DNA of 64,000 nucleotides from JBAXPV01 sp037132075 (GCA_037132075.1 JBAXPV010000009.1:57337-121336); one strand, 5' to 3'. Shown: positions 46,301-54,582, counted from the stretch's first letter. The notes: generated from the sequence alone by a model not told the origin. Made by a program: numbers and translations.

Positions 46301-48986
46301 CGGAAATGCAGGGACCTCGCTCAACCAAAACCCTTCTGAATCCTATGCCACATCAGGACTATTTCCTGTAACACTCACCGTTCATGATAAATATGGTTGT
46401 GTTGCTTCTGTAATCCATAACATCACTGTGAATGCACCCATGGCTTCGGGAAACATAGCAGCTTTTCCTGATACCATCGTTTGTGCCGGAACCACCGTTC
46501 TCCTGCTTGCGCCTCCCTGTGCAGGCTGTAGTTATGTCTGGAATACAGCTGCTACTAATGATTCTATCACGGTGACCCAGACAGGAGTTTATACCGTGAC
46601 CATCACCGATGCCAATGGCTGTAAGTACAGCACACATATTAAAATTGTCGTCCTACAAAATCCTCAGGCCACCATCACCAGCAACAAAAACAAATTATGC
46701 CTGGGTGAATATGCGCTTTTATCAGTGCAATACAATCCAAAATGGACTTATGCCTGGATCAGCAATGATGCCTCAGTGAACGGGAATACAAACGCCACCG
46801 TTTCTGCATTTCCTGCCCTGGTGGGTAATTACTTTTATAAAGTAGTGATCAACGATACCGTCACCGGCTGCAGCGATACCACATTTGCATTTATTCTACA
46901 TGTTTACATGCCACCAGTGGCACCGCTCATCACAGCCCTCGGACCAACAACGGTTTGCAAAGGAGATACCATCGTACTAAAGGCAACGCATCCCAACCCC
47001 AGCGTCAACTTCAAGTGGAATACCGGTGAAATCACCACGACCATTAAAGTGAGCAAGTCAGGCTGTTATAGCGTCGTGGCTACCGATACCAATGGCTGCA
47101 ACAGTTCAGCCACCTATTGTGTCACCGTGAATCCCCTGCCATCATTATGTTCCTATTATGAAGGCTGTTTCGACACCTGTGCCCCATTCCTCATCAAAGG
47201 ACCTCCGGGAAACACTTCATATCAGTGGTATATGAATGGTTTGCCTATAGCTGGCGCAAATGCGCAAAATTATCTCGCAAATGTCAGCGGCACCTATTCT
47301 CTTGCCGTCACCAACAGCTTCGGATGTTCCGACACCACCGGAAATCTGAATCTCACACTCTATAAATGCCCCGACAGCCTCTGTGCGAAATTTGTGATCG
47401 ATACTGTCTTTTGTATAGAGAATGGTCATTATATCATGCATTATCATGTGACGAATCTTTCCATGATTCCCATCAATGAAGTAAGTTTGCAGGTATTACC
47501 GCCCAATCTCACTGTGGCTGCGGCACCCTCACTTGTCATACAGAACATCCCTTCTGCCGCGACTTCATCACAACTTACGGCTACACTATTTAACGGTGTC
47601 GCCGGCAGCAAACTCTGTTTCCGGACCCATGTCTTTGCCTACGATTCCGTGGGCAATGAGATCATGTGTTGCATCTCCGATACTGTCTGTGTCATCCTTC
47701 CGCCTTGTCCGCCCGAGCCATGCAGCTGGGCTGGAGCCCCCGCTGCCATTAGCGTAGCCGGCAATGTACTCCTGGCGTCACCCTCTGGATTGACCTACCA
47801 GTGGTATACTTCGCCACCATCATTGGGGACGCTGATACCGGGTGCCACGAGCCAGTTTTATACCCCTTCAACAACAGGAAACTACTGTGTTGTCATCACC
47901 AAGGCACTCCATTGTACTGACACTGCCTGCATTTTCCATGAAGTGCCTGATACAGGGTGTTGTTATTTACACTTCTCCTGTGATTCAATCTGGTGTGTCT
48001 ATAACGCAAACGGCACGAAAGAGTACCATTTTAAATTGGAAGTGCTCGCTTGCGGAACGCTGAGCATCACGGCAAACACAGCAGGGGGATTGAGTGTGCC
48101 CTACCCGATGATCTTTCCCGGAGGAACAAACTATATCATCGGCACCTATACCACGCCCACTGATTCCCTGATGTGCCTCACCTTCCTCATGGGCAACGGG
48201 ATCTTCTATTGTAAAGACACGACCATTTGTTTTGCCCTGCCGCATTGTCCGCCACCACCGCTGCCCTGCAACTGGCAGGTGACGCCTTCGCTCTGCGTGG
48301 GTTCCACGGCTGCCTTCCAATACAACGGCATCATGCAGCCAGGCACCACTTACTCCTGGATGTTCCCTGGCGGAATCCCTGCTTCGGCCAGTGGTCCGGG
48401 CCCACATTATGTGAATTATCCGGTGGCAGGCTCATATTCAGTGATACTGACGATGTCGAACCCCTATGGATACACGCTTTGCACAGAGGTCATTCTTGTC
48501 TCAGCCAAGCCTGCGGCTGCTATTCAGCAAACAGGTAATATACTGCTGGCCGTTCCCAACAACATGCTATACCAGTGGTATTTCGGCAGCCCGTCTGCTG
48601 CCACGGCAATCCCTGAAGCCCACAGCCAATACTATGTCCCCACTCAGAATGGGAGCTATTGCGTGGCTGTACTCAACAACATTGGGTGTGGCGATACCGC
48701 TTGTATTGACTATGCAGCACTGGGCATCCCAAACTTAAGCTTAGGGAAAACCAACATCAGCCTCAACCCCAATCCCACCAGCGGCGACATCAACATCCAG
48801 ATCCTCGGGGATTATGAAAACATCAATATAGAAATCACCAACCTCACCGGCCAGCTCGTCAACAGAAAATCAAGCGAGAAAGCAAATCTTCTGCAAATGA
48901 GCATCGACGGTCCATCCGGATTGTACTTCGTGACAGCCCGCAACGACAAAGGTGAAATGGTGGTGTTTAAAGTTGTGAAGCGTTAG
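43308..48986 (+). CDS. Giant Cys-rich PKD/Ig-like secreted protein with T9SS C-terminus
   Basis: A 1892-residue exported protein (signal peptide 1-22, ending VMA). It is built from many short beta-sandwich repeats; PKD domains are visible as YQWFFGDGGTS, FFWDFGDNTS, WNWNFGDASS and WNWNFGNAGT, and Ig-like repeats as YQWYMNGLPI, YQWYTSPP and YQWYFGSP. Cysteines are unusually many and recur with the repeats, suggesting disulfides outside the cell. The last ~75 residues (ISLNPNPTSGDINIQIL onward) form a T9SS type A sorting domain. The gene appears richer in C and synonymous GC than its neighbours. It is probably a surface adhesin or structural protein; the ligand is unknown. Confidence 0.85.
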   Translation: MKNIYLAVISICLFFTVSSVMAGLPGDTICTGDKVTHPLISHIPYPGCPSAGQNGTVGSPDHQGKDNCEKVCKFSIITYFTAVHPGSTYFWKATGDVTITGINTNTVVVHWDATPFGSLTVYETNHWGCVDSNKICVEKLDLPIANFSFPASACKLAQVQFNNLSAGAISYQWFFGDGGTSNATDPLHVYNSGGIFTITLIATNSCHCTDTLKKTINVSSLPGPDISCPSTVCAHDNATYSTSVSGCVYHWFVQGGIIVGPFNQQSVNISWGPGQMGAVGLYLSGCASVCTDTTWVAIPIIPAVAIIAGPSKVCPGDCADFSIPDFSGATYHWSLNSGSCGSIKDTSECGKVEICYPAFGYPCNDTLKVTYYDNHLHCGGSGIKIIHFRPKLDIFGPAEVCVKNLASFFAASGVSCTWKISPVGPVFSPGPGSSVTFNWMNLPGTYIITAFPQNPNQVCNDSASFSVTVLPAPAKPVITGDTLLCPNSVGQYCATASGNISWVIVGGTPANGSGNCITVNWGATPPFRVKAVNAMTSSPFCPSDTTTLKVNVITPAPMPVITGSHTACANLTQGYACNVVMPAGSTFSWTLNPPNAGAITIGQNTNAVQIEWGNNAPQTIILSLSVTVCNTTVTDTFHISLNPVPLPVAYQVGNLCQGGSAQLAVSGGVFTAWQWSGPGSFSSSLASPTINVQGLYQVTATAGGCPGISQINVTYVGSPLASISAQGPLVYCIGTPFSVNLCALGNGNYSYQWSGGGPGTQCYTVSAPGSWVVTVTDNSNGCFAISNSLSVSTIPCAGGNCTPNGSAGFTHASCNPVVFTNTSVNASSFFWDFGDNTSSIATNPTHTYNQAGFYLVTLTATVPDASGTGFCTVKDTALIEVPLVAKFDILPACFGLPVCFTDKSVHTVGNSIASWNWNFGDASSSGTQNPCHTYALPGTYVVTLTISNANCTTSHSDTVIVRAKPTAAFSFSNNACVNSAVLFTDNSFSNINYWNWNFGNAGTSLNQNPSESYATSGLFPVTLTVHDKYGCVASVIHNITVNAPMASGNIAAFPDTIVCAGTTVLLLAPPCAGCSYVWNTAATNDSITVTQTGVYTVTITDANGCKYSTHIKIVVLQNPQATITSNKNKLCLGEYALLSVQYNPKWTYAWISNDASVNGNTNATVSAFPALVGNYFYKVVINDTVTGCSDTTFAFILHVYMPPVAPLITALGPTTVCKGDTIVLKATHPNPSVNFKWNTGEITTTIKVSKSGCYSVVATDTNGCNSSATYCVTVNPLPSLCSYYEGCFDTCAPFLIKGPPGNTSYQWYMNGLPIAGANAQNYLANVSGTYSLAVTNSFGCSDTTGNLNLTLYKCPDSLCAKFVIDTVFCIENGHYIMHYHVTNLSMIPINEVSLQVLPPNLTVAAAPSLVIQNIPSAATSSQLTATLFNGVAGSKLCFRTHVFAYDSVGNEIMCCISDTVCVILPPCPPEPCSWAGAPAAISVAGNVLLASPSGLTYQWYTSPPSLGTLIPGATSQFYTPSTTGNYCVVITKALHCTDTACIFHEVPDTGCCYLHFSCDSIWCVYNANGTKEYHFKLEVLACGTLSITANTAGGLSVPYPMIFPGGTNYIIGTYTTPTDSLMCLTFLMGNGIFYCKDTTICFALPHCPPPPLPCNWQVTPSLCVGSTAAFQYNGIMQPGTTYSWMFPGGIPASASGPGPHYVNYPVAGSYSVILTMSNPYGYTLCTEVILVSAKPAAAIQQTGNILLAVPNNMLYQWYFGSPSAATAIPEAHSQYYVPTQNGSYCVAVLNNIGCGDTACIDYAALGIPNLSLGKTNISLNPNPTSGDINIQILGDYENINIEITNLTGQLVNRKSSEKANLLQMSIDGPSGLYFVTARNDKGEMVVFKVVKR

Positions 48987-48999
48987 CTTTTTTGTGGCA

Positions 49000-49029
49000 C
49001 AGAGGGGCGCGGGCAAAAGCGTCCCTCTG
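49000..49029. terminator. Hairpin between convergent giant protein and T9SS cargo gene
   Basis: CAGAGGGGCGC (49000-49010) pairs with GCGTCCCTCTG (49019-49029) over 11 bp with one G-U wobble and the loop GGGCAAAA. It lies in the 55-base gap between convergent stops and could end transcription from both sides; there is no long T-run. Confidence 0.6.
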
Positions 49030-49041
49030 CACTATAAAAAA

Positions 49042-49767
49042 TTATAATACTAAGATCTTTTGAGAATAAATGCACTTATTCCCTTCCTCGATCGTACAGA
49101 AATAATAGCCGGCAACAAGGCCTCTGGCATCAATTGTGCAAGAACCATTTTGCCCCGACAAAAGAAGGTCTTTTACGATACGACCCTGTAGATCATAGAG
49201 CTTTAAAACAGGCACTGAAGCATGCCCTTCTCCAATGGAATATTGAATGTTACATTGATCTTTAAGCGGGTTAGGGTAAGGCGCAGAAAACACATCCAGT
49301 TTCCCGGGCTCATCAATGCCAAGTCCTGTCATCCCATGAAACGTAACATTGACACAAACAGAATCCATTAAGTTTGACTCATCAAAGAAAGTATAACGAA
49401 TCACGGAAGTCCCCGGGTTTCCCTGCGGGATATAATGGCCTACGAAGTTTATTGAATCCGTAAACCCGGCAGGAATCGTAACCGAAATGTCACTGACCAT
49501 ATTCTCTGCCGGCTGACAATTTCCCCAGCAAAAGTAATTTGTCGACCCAAAGATGATATAAAAGTACGTCTTCTTTACCAGCACATTAATGTTTGATCCG
49601 GCGGTATTGTGCACATAGAGGTGAAAGTCATTCGTGCTGTCGCCACACCAAAGTGTGATGTTGGCGTTGTTGGCCAAGGGGCCGTTCGCACCGGCCAGGT
49701 GCAGCGACTGTGCCCCGGAAACCAAGGCACAGCTTAGCAAAAATATCAAAAAACAGATCTTTTTCAT
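49042..49767 (-). CDS. Small secreted T9SS cargo protein
   Basis: A 241-residue protein with a signal peptide (residues 1-19, ending SGA) and a beta-sandwich of ~130 residues containing two Cys pairs (LWCGDSTND, CWGNCQP). The C-terminal part, from FSAPYPNPLKDQCNIQYSI to SQKILVL, is a T9SS type A sorting domain. The globular part has no family I recognise. It converges on the giant PKD protein. Confidence 0.8.
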   Translation of the reverse strand: MKKICFLIFLLSCALVSGAQSLHLAGANGPLANNANITLWCGDSTNDFHLYVHNTAGSNINVLVKKTYFYIIFGSTNYFCWGNCQPAENMVSDISVTIPAGFTDSINFVGHYIPQGNPGTSVIRYTFFDESNLMDSVCVNVTFHGMTGLGIDEPGKLDVFSAPYPNPLKDQCNIQYSIGEGHASVPVLKLYDLQGRIVKDLLLSGQNGSCTIDARGLVAGYYFCTIEEGNKCIYSQKILVL

Positions 49768-49783
49768 AAAAATGGTATCGAGG

Positions 49784-49791
49784 CAAAAGTA
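49784..49791 (-). promoter_or_regulatory. -7 element upstream of the small T9SS cargo gene
   Basis: The minus strand reads TACTTTTG (TAnnTTTG) 17 bases before the start at 49767. Confidence 0.4.
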
Positions 49792-49869
49792 ATGGTTTTT
49801 TCAATTGGAGATTAAGATTAAGATGAGCCTTCCTTTGTTGAAGCTGCTCATCCATTTCCCCTTGTGCAG

Positions 49870-49942
49870 CCCCACCTAAATCCTCCCCAATCGGGGAGGC
49901 CGGGCGGGGTTCCCTCCCCAATCCAGGGAGAGCAGGCAGGGC
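49870..49942. repeat. C/G-rich palindromic intergenic repeat
   Basis: A perfect hairpin CCTCCCC-AATC-GGGGAGG (49882-49899) is followed by a second CCCTCCCCAATCC block that can pair with AGGGAG. It fills the gap between two divergent genes and looks like a dispersed non-coding repeat, the first of several in the right-hand part of the window. Confidence 0.6.
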
Positions 49943-50000
49943 AGGTTTGGGTTTCATTTTTTTTCTTATCATTGTACCCAATATACCAAGTGCCTTGCAT

Positions 50001-52406
50001 ATGAAAAAGAAACCCACTCCCAGGCCCGCTGCCAAATCTGCTTCCAAGCCCGTCTTTCAGCTTGCCAAACCCAAAGGCGACTTAAAGATCTCCTTCATCC
50101 TGCTCCTTCTCGGCTACGTCCTCCTCCCTGTCGTAACCCCCAACTTCTACACCCTCGACACCGCCGGGCCTAAGTTTCTCGCCATCAGCCTGCTGAACCT
50201 TATTGCCTTCCTCGTCTTATTCCTGGATGACTCGTACAAACAAAGAAATGCCTTAAGGTTTGGCTTCTTTAAAAATGCCATCGGCATCGCCTTTAGCCTG
50301 CTGATGCTCATCACCGCACTGTCTTTTCTCCGAGCCATCAACCTGAATGAGGCCATCCTCAATTATATCAAAGCCATCACAGTATTCGCATCAACCTATA
50401 TACTCTATGTGATCTTTAGCAGTAACAGAAAGTATATGCACTACCTGGCCGTGGCTTTTAGCGTGATGCTCCTTTCGGATTGTGTGACTGTTTTTTATAA
50501 TATGTTGAATTACATCTCGGGTGATATTGCTTCAATTGCTGAAATAAAATCTGTTTATTCCAATAAAAATGTACTGGCCTCAGCCTTGTTTGTAAAAGTG
50601 CCAGCCGCCCTTTACCTGATGTTTTTCTCGAAAGGATGGATTAGGGTTTTAGGCTATCTAACAGGGATTTGTGCAGTGTTCGCAACCTTATTCATGAGTA
50701 CAAGAACCTTTTACCTGGGCCTGGCTTTGTTGGTATTTGCCCTTTTTATCTATGCTTTGCTGCGATTTATTGCCACAAAAAAGAAGGGACCTTTGTTAGC
50801 GATCGGCGGTTTGATTGCTGTGTTTGTGCTGGCAATTGGGATGTATATGGGCGCTCAAAAATACCTTTTTCATAAAAATACAGATACAGCCTATAATGTG
50901 AGCATCCTCAAAAGGTTATCCACCATCAAGAGCGATGCCACAGGAGCGGGGCGCTTTGATGCCTGGAAGCGGTCGGTGCGCCTGATCAAAGAAAATCCCG
51001 TTTTGGGTGTAGGCACCGGAAACTGGAAAGTGGTGGTCTTAAAGTATGAAAATCCCGACAAGGAGGATTTCATCTATATGTTTAAAAACCACGATGATTT
51101 CCTGGAGATTACGGCGGAAACCGGTTTGGGAGGCGGGCTGGCATACCTTGCAATCTATATTCTTATCCTGCTGGCTTTCATTCGGGCCTGCCTGAAATCA
51201 GGACCTGACGAAACAGACATAAAATTCCTGTTCCTGCCTGCCTTCGGCATCCTGGCCTACAGCGTCGATGCCCTCTTCAATTTCCCGGCCGACCGGCCTG
51301 AGATCCAGGCACTCTATGCCGTCTACATCGCCCTGGCAACTGCGCTTTATGGAACCACGATAAAGGAAGGCGCAAAAAACCTGGCGGCAATGTCAGTCGT
51401 GCAAAAGCTGAAATCAAAACCCATGATGAAGCTTTTGGCTGTCGGGACTATTGCAATGATCGCTGTGGTTTCCTGGCTCCTATACCTGAATGTCATCTCG
51501 CTTCACTTTCAGCGTTATGTCAAGGAAGACCTCAACAGAAAGGTGTTTCAGCATAGCTTCCAGGAGATCAATGCCGGCTTCCCCTGGTTTCCCGACCTCA
51601 CGGTGAACGGAGAGCCTGTGGCAGTGAACAAAGCCCGCTACCTGCTGAATGAACAAAAGTACCGCGAGGCAGTAGATCTCCTCCTGCCTGATCATTCAAG
51701 TCCCTACGATACCCGCCGCGAGTACTTCCTGGGGATGGCCTACGACAAACTGGGAAAACTCGACAGCGCCATTTACTTTGTGCGAATGGTCAGGGCACTG
51801 AAGCCGCTGAATGCCAGCTCGGCGCGTATGATCTCTTCCATGCTGTGGGACAAAGGCCAGAAACAGGAAGCGATCAATATCATCGATACCTTACTCACTA
51901 AAACCAAGTACAATGCAGATTCCTGGCTCCAGGCCGCGAATTTCCGCCTGCAGGATAAACAATATGACAAAGCCCTGGCCATCCTGGATCTCGCAGTACA
52001 ATACGTCGGAGATACCAGTGTTACCAATGCCCGCAGCAAACTCACCGCCATCGTAAAACGGCAACCCTATAATGACATTTATGTCAAGGGGGTGAGTGCC
52101 TACAATGCCAAACGCTATCCGGAAGCGATTAAACTCATATCCGCCTTTCTCAGCAAGGATCCTGGCCTGGCAGAAGCATACCAGATCAGGGCTTATTGCA
52201 ATTATTATGTCGGACAGTACCAGGCCAGCATCACTGACATCAACCAATTCCTGGGCTTTGGCAATAAGAATTTCTTCCTGGTCAGCCTCAGGGGAATCTG
52301 TTACAGGGCCCTGGGGAACAATGTGGAGGCCTGCAACAACTTCAAACGAGCTGCGGAAAACGGAAATCCGGATGGGATCTCGAATTTTGGGAAATATTGT
52401 AAGTAA
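50001..52406 (+). CDS. O-antigen ligase-like membrane protein with C-terminal TPRs
   Basis: An 801-residue protein. The ATG at 50001 (MKKKPTPRPAAKS) is chosen over an upstream frame that would run through a repeat. About ten membrane helices cover residues ~30-500, with a large periplasmic Wzy_C loop (GRFDAWKRSVRLIKENPVLGVGTGNWK, FKNHDDFLEITAETGLGG). A tetratricopeptide-repeat region covers ~535-800 (YFLGMAYDKLGKLDSAIYF, AYQIRAYCNYYVGQYQASI). This class includes WaaL ligases, Wzy polymerases and protein O-glycosyltransferases; which one cannot be told. It immediately precedes the UpxY-like gene. Confidence 0.85.
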   Translation: MKKKPTPRPAAKSASKPVFQLAKPKGDLKISFILLLLGYVLLPVVTPNFYTLDTAGPKFLAISLLNLIAFLVLFLDDSYKQRNALRFGFFKNAIGIAFSLLMLITALSFLRAINLNEAILNYIKAITVFASTYILYVIFSSNRKYMHYLAVAFSVMLLSDCVTVFYNMLNYISGDIASIAEIKSVYSNKNVLASALFVKVPAALYLMFFSKGWIRVLGYLTGICAVFATLFMSTRTFYLGLALLVFALFIYALLRFIATKKKGPLLAIGGLIAVFVLAIGMYMGAQKYLFHKNTDTAYNVSILKRLSTIKSDATGAGRFDAWKRSVRLIKENPVLGVGTGNWKVVVLKYENPDKEDFIYMFKNHDDFLEITAETGLGGGLAYLAIYILILLAFIRACLKSGPDETDIKFLFLPAFGILAYSVDALFNFPADRPEIQALYAVYIALATALYGTTIKEGAKNLAAMSVVQKLKSKPMMKLLAVGTIAMIAVVSWLLYLNVISLHFQRYVKEDLNRKVFQHSFQEINAGFPWFPDLTVNGEPVAVNKARYLLNEQKYREAVDLLLPDHSSPYDTRREYFLGMAYDKLGKLDSAIYFVRMVRALKPLNASSARMISSMLWDKGQKQEAINIIDTLLTKTKYNADSWLQAANFRLQDKQYDKALAILDLAVQYVGDTSVTNARSKLTAIVKRQPYNDIYVKGVSAYNAKRYPEAIKLISAFLSKDPGLAEAYQIRAYCNYYVGQYQASITDINQFLGFGNKNFFLVSLRGICYRALGNNVEACNNFKRAAENGNPDGISNFGKYCK

Positions 52407-52407
52407 G

Positions 52408-52455
52408 TTAGTAGTTAGAAGTTAGTAGTTAGTTGGAGCCCCCTAACAACTAACT
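52408..52455 (+). terminator. GTTAG-type repeat forming a 9-bp hairpin
   Basis: Several TTAG units follow the ligase stop. AGTTAGTTG (52427-52435) pairs perfectly with CAACTAACT (52447-52455) around an 11-base loop, then TGTAAAAATTTAT. This could terminate the ligase transcript; it is also the first member of the heptad repeat family of the accessory region. Confidence 0.5.
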
Positions 52456-52465
52456 TGTAAAAATT

Positions 52466-52473
52466 TATCTTTG
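52466..52473 (+). promoter_or_regulatory. -7 element upstream of the UpxY-like gene
   Basis: TATCTTTG (TAnnTTTG) 14 bases before the start at 52487, directly after the hairpin. Confidence 0.45.
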
Positions 52474-52486
52474 AAAACAAAACGCC

Positions 52487-53005
52487 ATGACCGCGTCAAC
52501 ATCCTTTCAGCCAGAAAAGCAATGGTTCGCCCTATATACAAGAGCACGCAATGAAAAGAAGGTTGCAAAGCTGCTGACTGATGCCGATTTTGAGGTATAC
52601 CTGCCACTAAAGAAAAGCCTGAAAACCTGGAGCGACCGCAAGAAATGGGTAGAAGAGCCCTTGATTCCATCCTATCTTTTCGTAAAAATCCATGAGCATC
52701 AATACACGGAAGTCCTGACATTCGGCGGCGCCGTCCGTTTCATCTTTTTCGGCGGCAAAATCGCCCCCATCCCCGACTGGCAGATCAATTCCCTCCAGAT
52801 CCTCATGACCAGCCAGGCCGAAGTTAACCTCCTCCCTGAGCATTTCCCTCCCGGCACTTCTGTCGAAGTCACCGACGGCCCGCTCAAGACCCTCCGCGGC
52901 GAAATCATCGACATCCGCGGCTCAAAGCGCGTGATCCTCCGCATCGACAGCCTGCGGATCTCGCTGAGTGTTGAGGTCTCTTTGGACCATTTACGGAGAA
53001 TTTAG
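52487..53005 (+). CDS. UpxY-like NusG-family transcription antiterminator
   Basis: A 172-residue NusG paralogue. The NGN domain (about 9-105) starts KQWFALYTRARNEKKVAKLL and includes PLIPSYLFVKI; the KOW domain follows (GTSVEVTDGPLKTLRGEI, about 118-150). In Bacteroidota such proteins are the first gene of capsule or exopolysaccharide operons and prevent premature termination within their own operon. Its position before the gmd and fcl genes fits this. Main NusG would be encoded elsewhere beside ribosomal genes. Confidence 0.9.
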   Translation: MTASTSFQPEKQWFALYTRARNEKKVAKLLTDADFEVYLPLKKSLKTWSDRKKWVEEPLIPSYLFVKIHEHQYTEVLTFGGAVRFIFFGGKIAPIPDWQINSLQILMTSQAEVNLLPEHFPPGTSVEVTDGPLKTLRGEIIDIRGSKRVILRIDSLRISLSVEVSLDHLRRI

Positions 53006-53093
53006 TTAGTAGTAAGTAGTTAGCCGTTAGCCGTTAGCCGTTAGGCATAATTCTCCACGTCCCCCCATCCCCCCATCCCCCTGTCGCCCCTTA
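53006..53093. repeat. GTTAGCC heptad array plus C-rich array
   Basis: A tandem of GTTAGnn units, with GTTAGCC repeated from about 53018 to 53045, is followed by runs of CCCCCCATCC and GTCGCCCC to about 53092. No ORF. It is a composite of the two main repeat families of the accessory region. Confidence 0.75.
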
Positions 53094-53123
53094 ACACATC
53101 CATAAAAAAATGACTGCCATCTT

Positions 53124-53153
53124 CTTGACTTTGCACAATATTGATTAGTTTTG
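53124..53153 (+). promoter_or_regulatory. Promoter for the first P-loop ATPase gene
   Basis: CTTG (53124-53127), an 18-base spacer and TAGTTTTG (53146-53153) match the consensus. The sequence around it is strikingly like the promoter at 56.0 kb in front of the decayed module. Confidence 0.5.
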
Positions 53154-53171
53154 TTCGGTTGTCAATCAACT

Positions 53172-53220
53172 GAAATTCTCGCAACAAACATAACGAATAT
53201 ATTCGCAACGAAAATTTTCG
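53172..53220 (+). promoter_or_regulatory. Two tandem 12-bp palindromes (candidate operator) at the ATPase start
   Basis: CGAATATATTCG (53194-53205) and CGAAAATTTTCG (53209-53220) are both perfect palindromes, each followed by CA, with a 15-base period; a degenerate third unit, GAAATTCTCGCAAC, lies at 53172-53185. The second ends 2 bases before the start codon. They lie downstream of the promoter and could be a repressor site or hairpins covering the start. Confidence 0.6.
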
Positions 53221-53222
53221 CA

Positions 53223-54324
53223 ATGAATAATGTGAAAAATCCTTTTAAATTCGGAAGCGTAGTCGATGATCCCTTTTTTACCAACCGCACTGAAGAACTG
53301 GCTAAAATACAGGCGATTATCAATAGTAATAATCACCTTATCATGATCAGTCCAAGGCGCTTTGGTAAAACAAGTCTGGTTAGAAAGGCCGTTAAATCAA
53401 GCAATCGGGACATATTATTTCTTGACCTTCAGTTGATTAATAGCATTGAAGATTTTGCAGCACAATATCTTCGACGGATTTATCGTATATTCCCTTCCGA
53501 AAGGATAAATAAGTTTATTCTTAACTTCAGGTTTATCCCTACCTTATCATTAAATCCTGTAAATAATGAAATTGAAGTATCCTTTCAAACTAAAGGTGGA
53601 GATCTGCCTCTTTTAGAAGACGCTTTAAACCTAATGGAACAGTTAAGCAGTCCGGTTCATCGGGCTATCGTAATTTTTGATGAGTTTCAGGACATCATGA
53701 GACTAGGTGATGGCATCGACCGAAAACTCCGGTCCATCATGCAGCTTCACCAAAACATCAATTATATATTATTAGGAAGCCAGGAATCGATGATGCGTGA
53801 GATTTTTGAAAAAAAGAAATCGCCCTTTTATCATTTTGGGCTTTTATTCCCGTTAAAAAAAATTAGTAAGACCCAATTTAGAAAATTTATTTGTGATAAA
53901 ATGAACAGCATTAGTGGTAATCCTGATCCTATTGCTGATGAAATTCTCAACTTTACTGACGGGCATCCATATTATACACAACAGTTAGCCTATGTAACGT
54001 GGAATATAATTAGCCAGGGTAAGGATCATAAAGAGGCTGTATTAAAAGCCATTAGTGAAACTGTACAAATCCACGATTTTGATTATGAACGTTTGTGGGC
54101 GACCATTAATAATACAGATAAAAAAACGCTCACAAGCTTAGCCTTATCTAACAAAAATGCAAAGGACGGACCCTTCAAAGGCTGCTAATCTTGGGCCTGC
54201 CAGTACAGTTTTCAGTAGTTTAAAGCGTTTAATACACATTGGTAATGTATTAAAAACTGAAAATGGATATGAGATTGACGATCCTTTTTTTAAAAAATGG
54301 ATATGTGATCGCAGGGATGTGTAA
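53223..54324 (+). pseudogene. P-loop ATPase (ATPase_2 family), frameshifted near the 3' end
   Basis: The frame from the ATG at 53223 (MNNVKNPFKFGSVVDDPFF) encodes an archaeal-type AAA ATPase: Walker A PRRFGKTSL (~45-53) and Walker B IVIFDEFQD (Asp153-Glu154). It stops at 54188 after PFKGC. In the next frame the expected C-terminal winged helix continues from 54181: AANLGPASTVFSSLKRLIHIGN and so on to WICDRRDV and a stop at 54324. Removing one G in AAAGG near 54180 would restore a ~366-residue protein. It is thus either a recent pseudogene or a sequence error. These ATPases are linked to conflict or mobile modules, but their biochemical role is poorly known. Confidence 0.75.
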
Positions 54325-54354
54325 ATGGTGCTTCTTGCTTCTCCTTCCCTTCTT

Positions 54355-54490
54355 CCTTCTTCGTTAGACGTTAGATGTTAGTCGTGAGGAGAGATTCTTC
54401 TCGTGGCCCCGTCGCCCCATCGCCCCATCGCCCCGTCGCCCAGTCGCCCCAGTCGCCCCGTCGCCCCAGTCGCCCCCTCGCCCCGTCGCC
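54355..54490. repeat. 35-bp direct repeat (copy 1) plus CGCCCC array
   Basis: Bases 54355-54389 are identical to 55887-55921. They contain CCTTCTTCG, three GTTAG heptads (GTTAGAC, GTTAGAT, GTTAGTC) and GTGAGG. A C-rich array of GTCGCCCC/ATCGCCCC/AGTCGCCCC units follows to 54490. The two copies flank the second ATPase gene. Confidence 0.85.
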
Positions 54491-54532
54491 TTCTTTGAAA
54501 CAAACCAGCCAATTTTACGTAACAAGCATTAC

Positions 54533-54548
54533 AGTAACCACGGTTACT
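54533..54548 (+). promoter_or_regulatory. 16-bp dyad upstream of the second ATPase (candidate operator)
   Basis: AGTAACCACGGTTACT is a perfect 7-bp inverted repeat with a 2-base centre. It sits 10 bases before the -7 element and 35 bases before the start codon, a usual place for a repressor site. Confidence 0.5.
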
Positions 54549-54558
54549 ATAAAATTAC

Positions 54559-54566
54559 TAATTTTG
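54559..54566 (+). promoter_or_regulatory. -7 element upstream of the second ATPase
   Basis: TAATTTTG (TAnnTTTG) 17 bases before the ATG at 54583; the -33 position overlaps the 16-bp dyad. Confidence 0.45.
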
Positions 54567-54582
54567 AGGTAAATTTTAAAAT

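Noticed and set aside
45615..46328. 237-codon minus-strand frame within the giant PKD gene
   Set aside because: Antisense frame produced by the codon bias of the plus-strand gene; no domain seen.
54405..54490. CRISPR-like array of CGCCCC units
   Set aside because: Units are ~8 bases without unique spacers; there are no cas genes nearby. It is a low-complexity array.
54375..54572. Open frame of 65 codons through the C-rich array (Pro/Ser/Arg-rich product)
   Set aside because: The product is only translated repeat; no start or family support.
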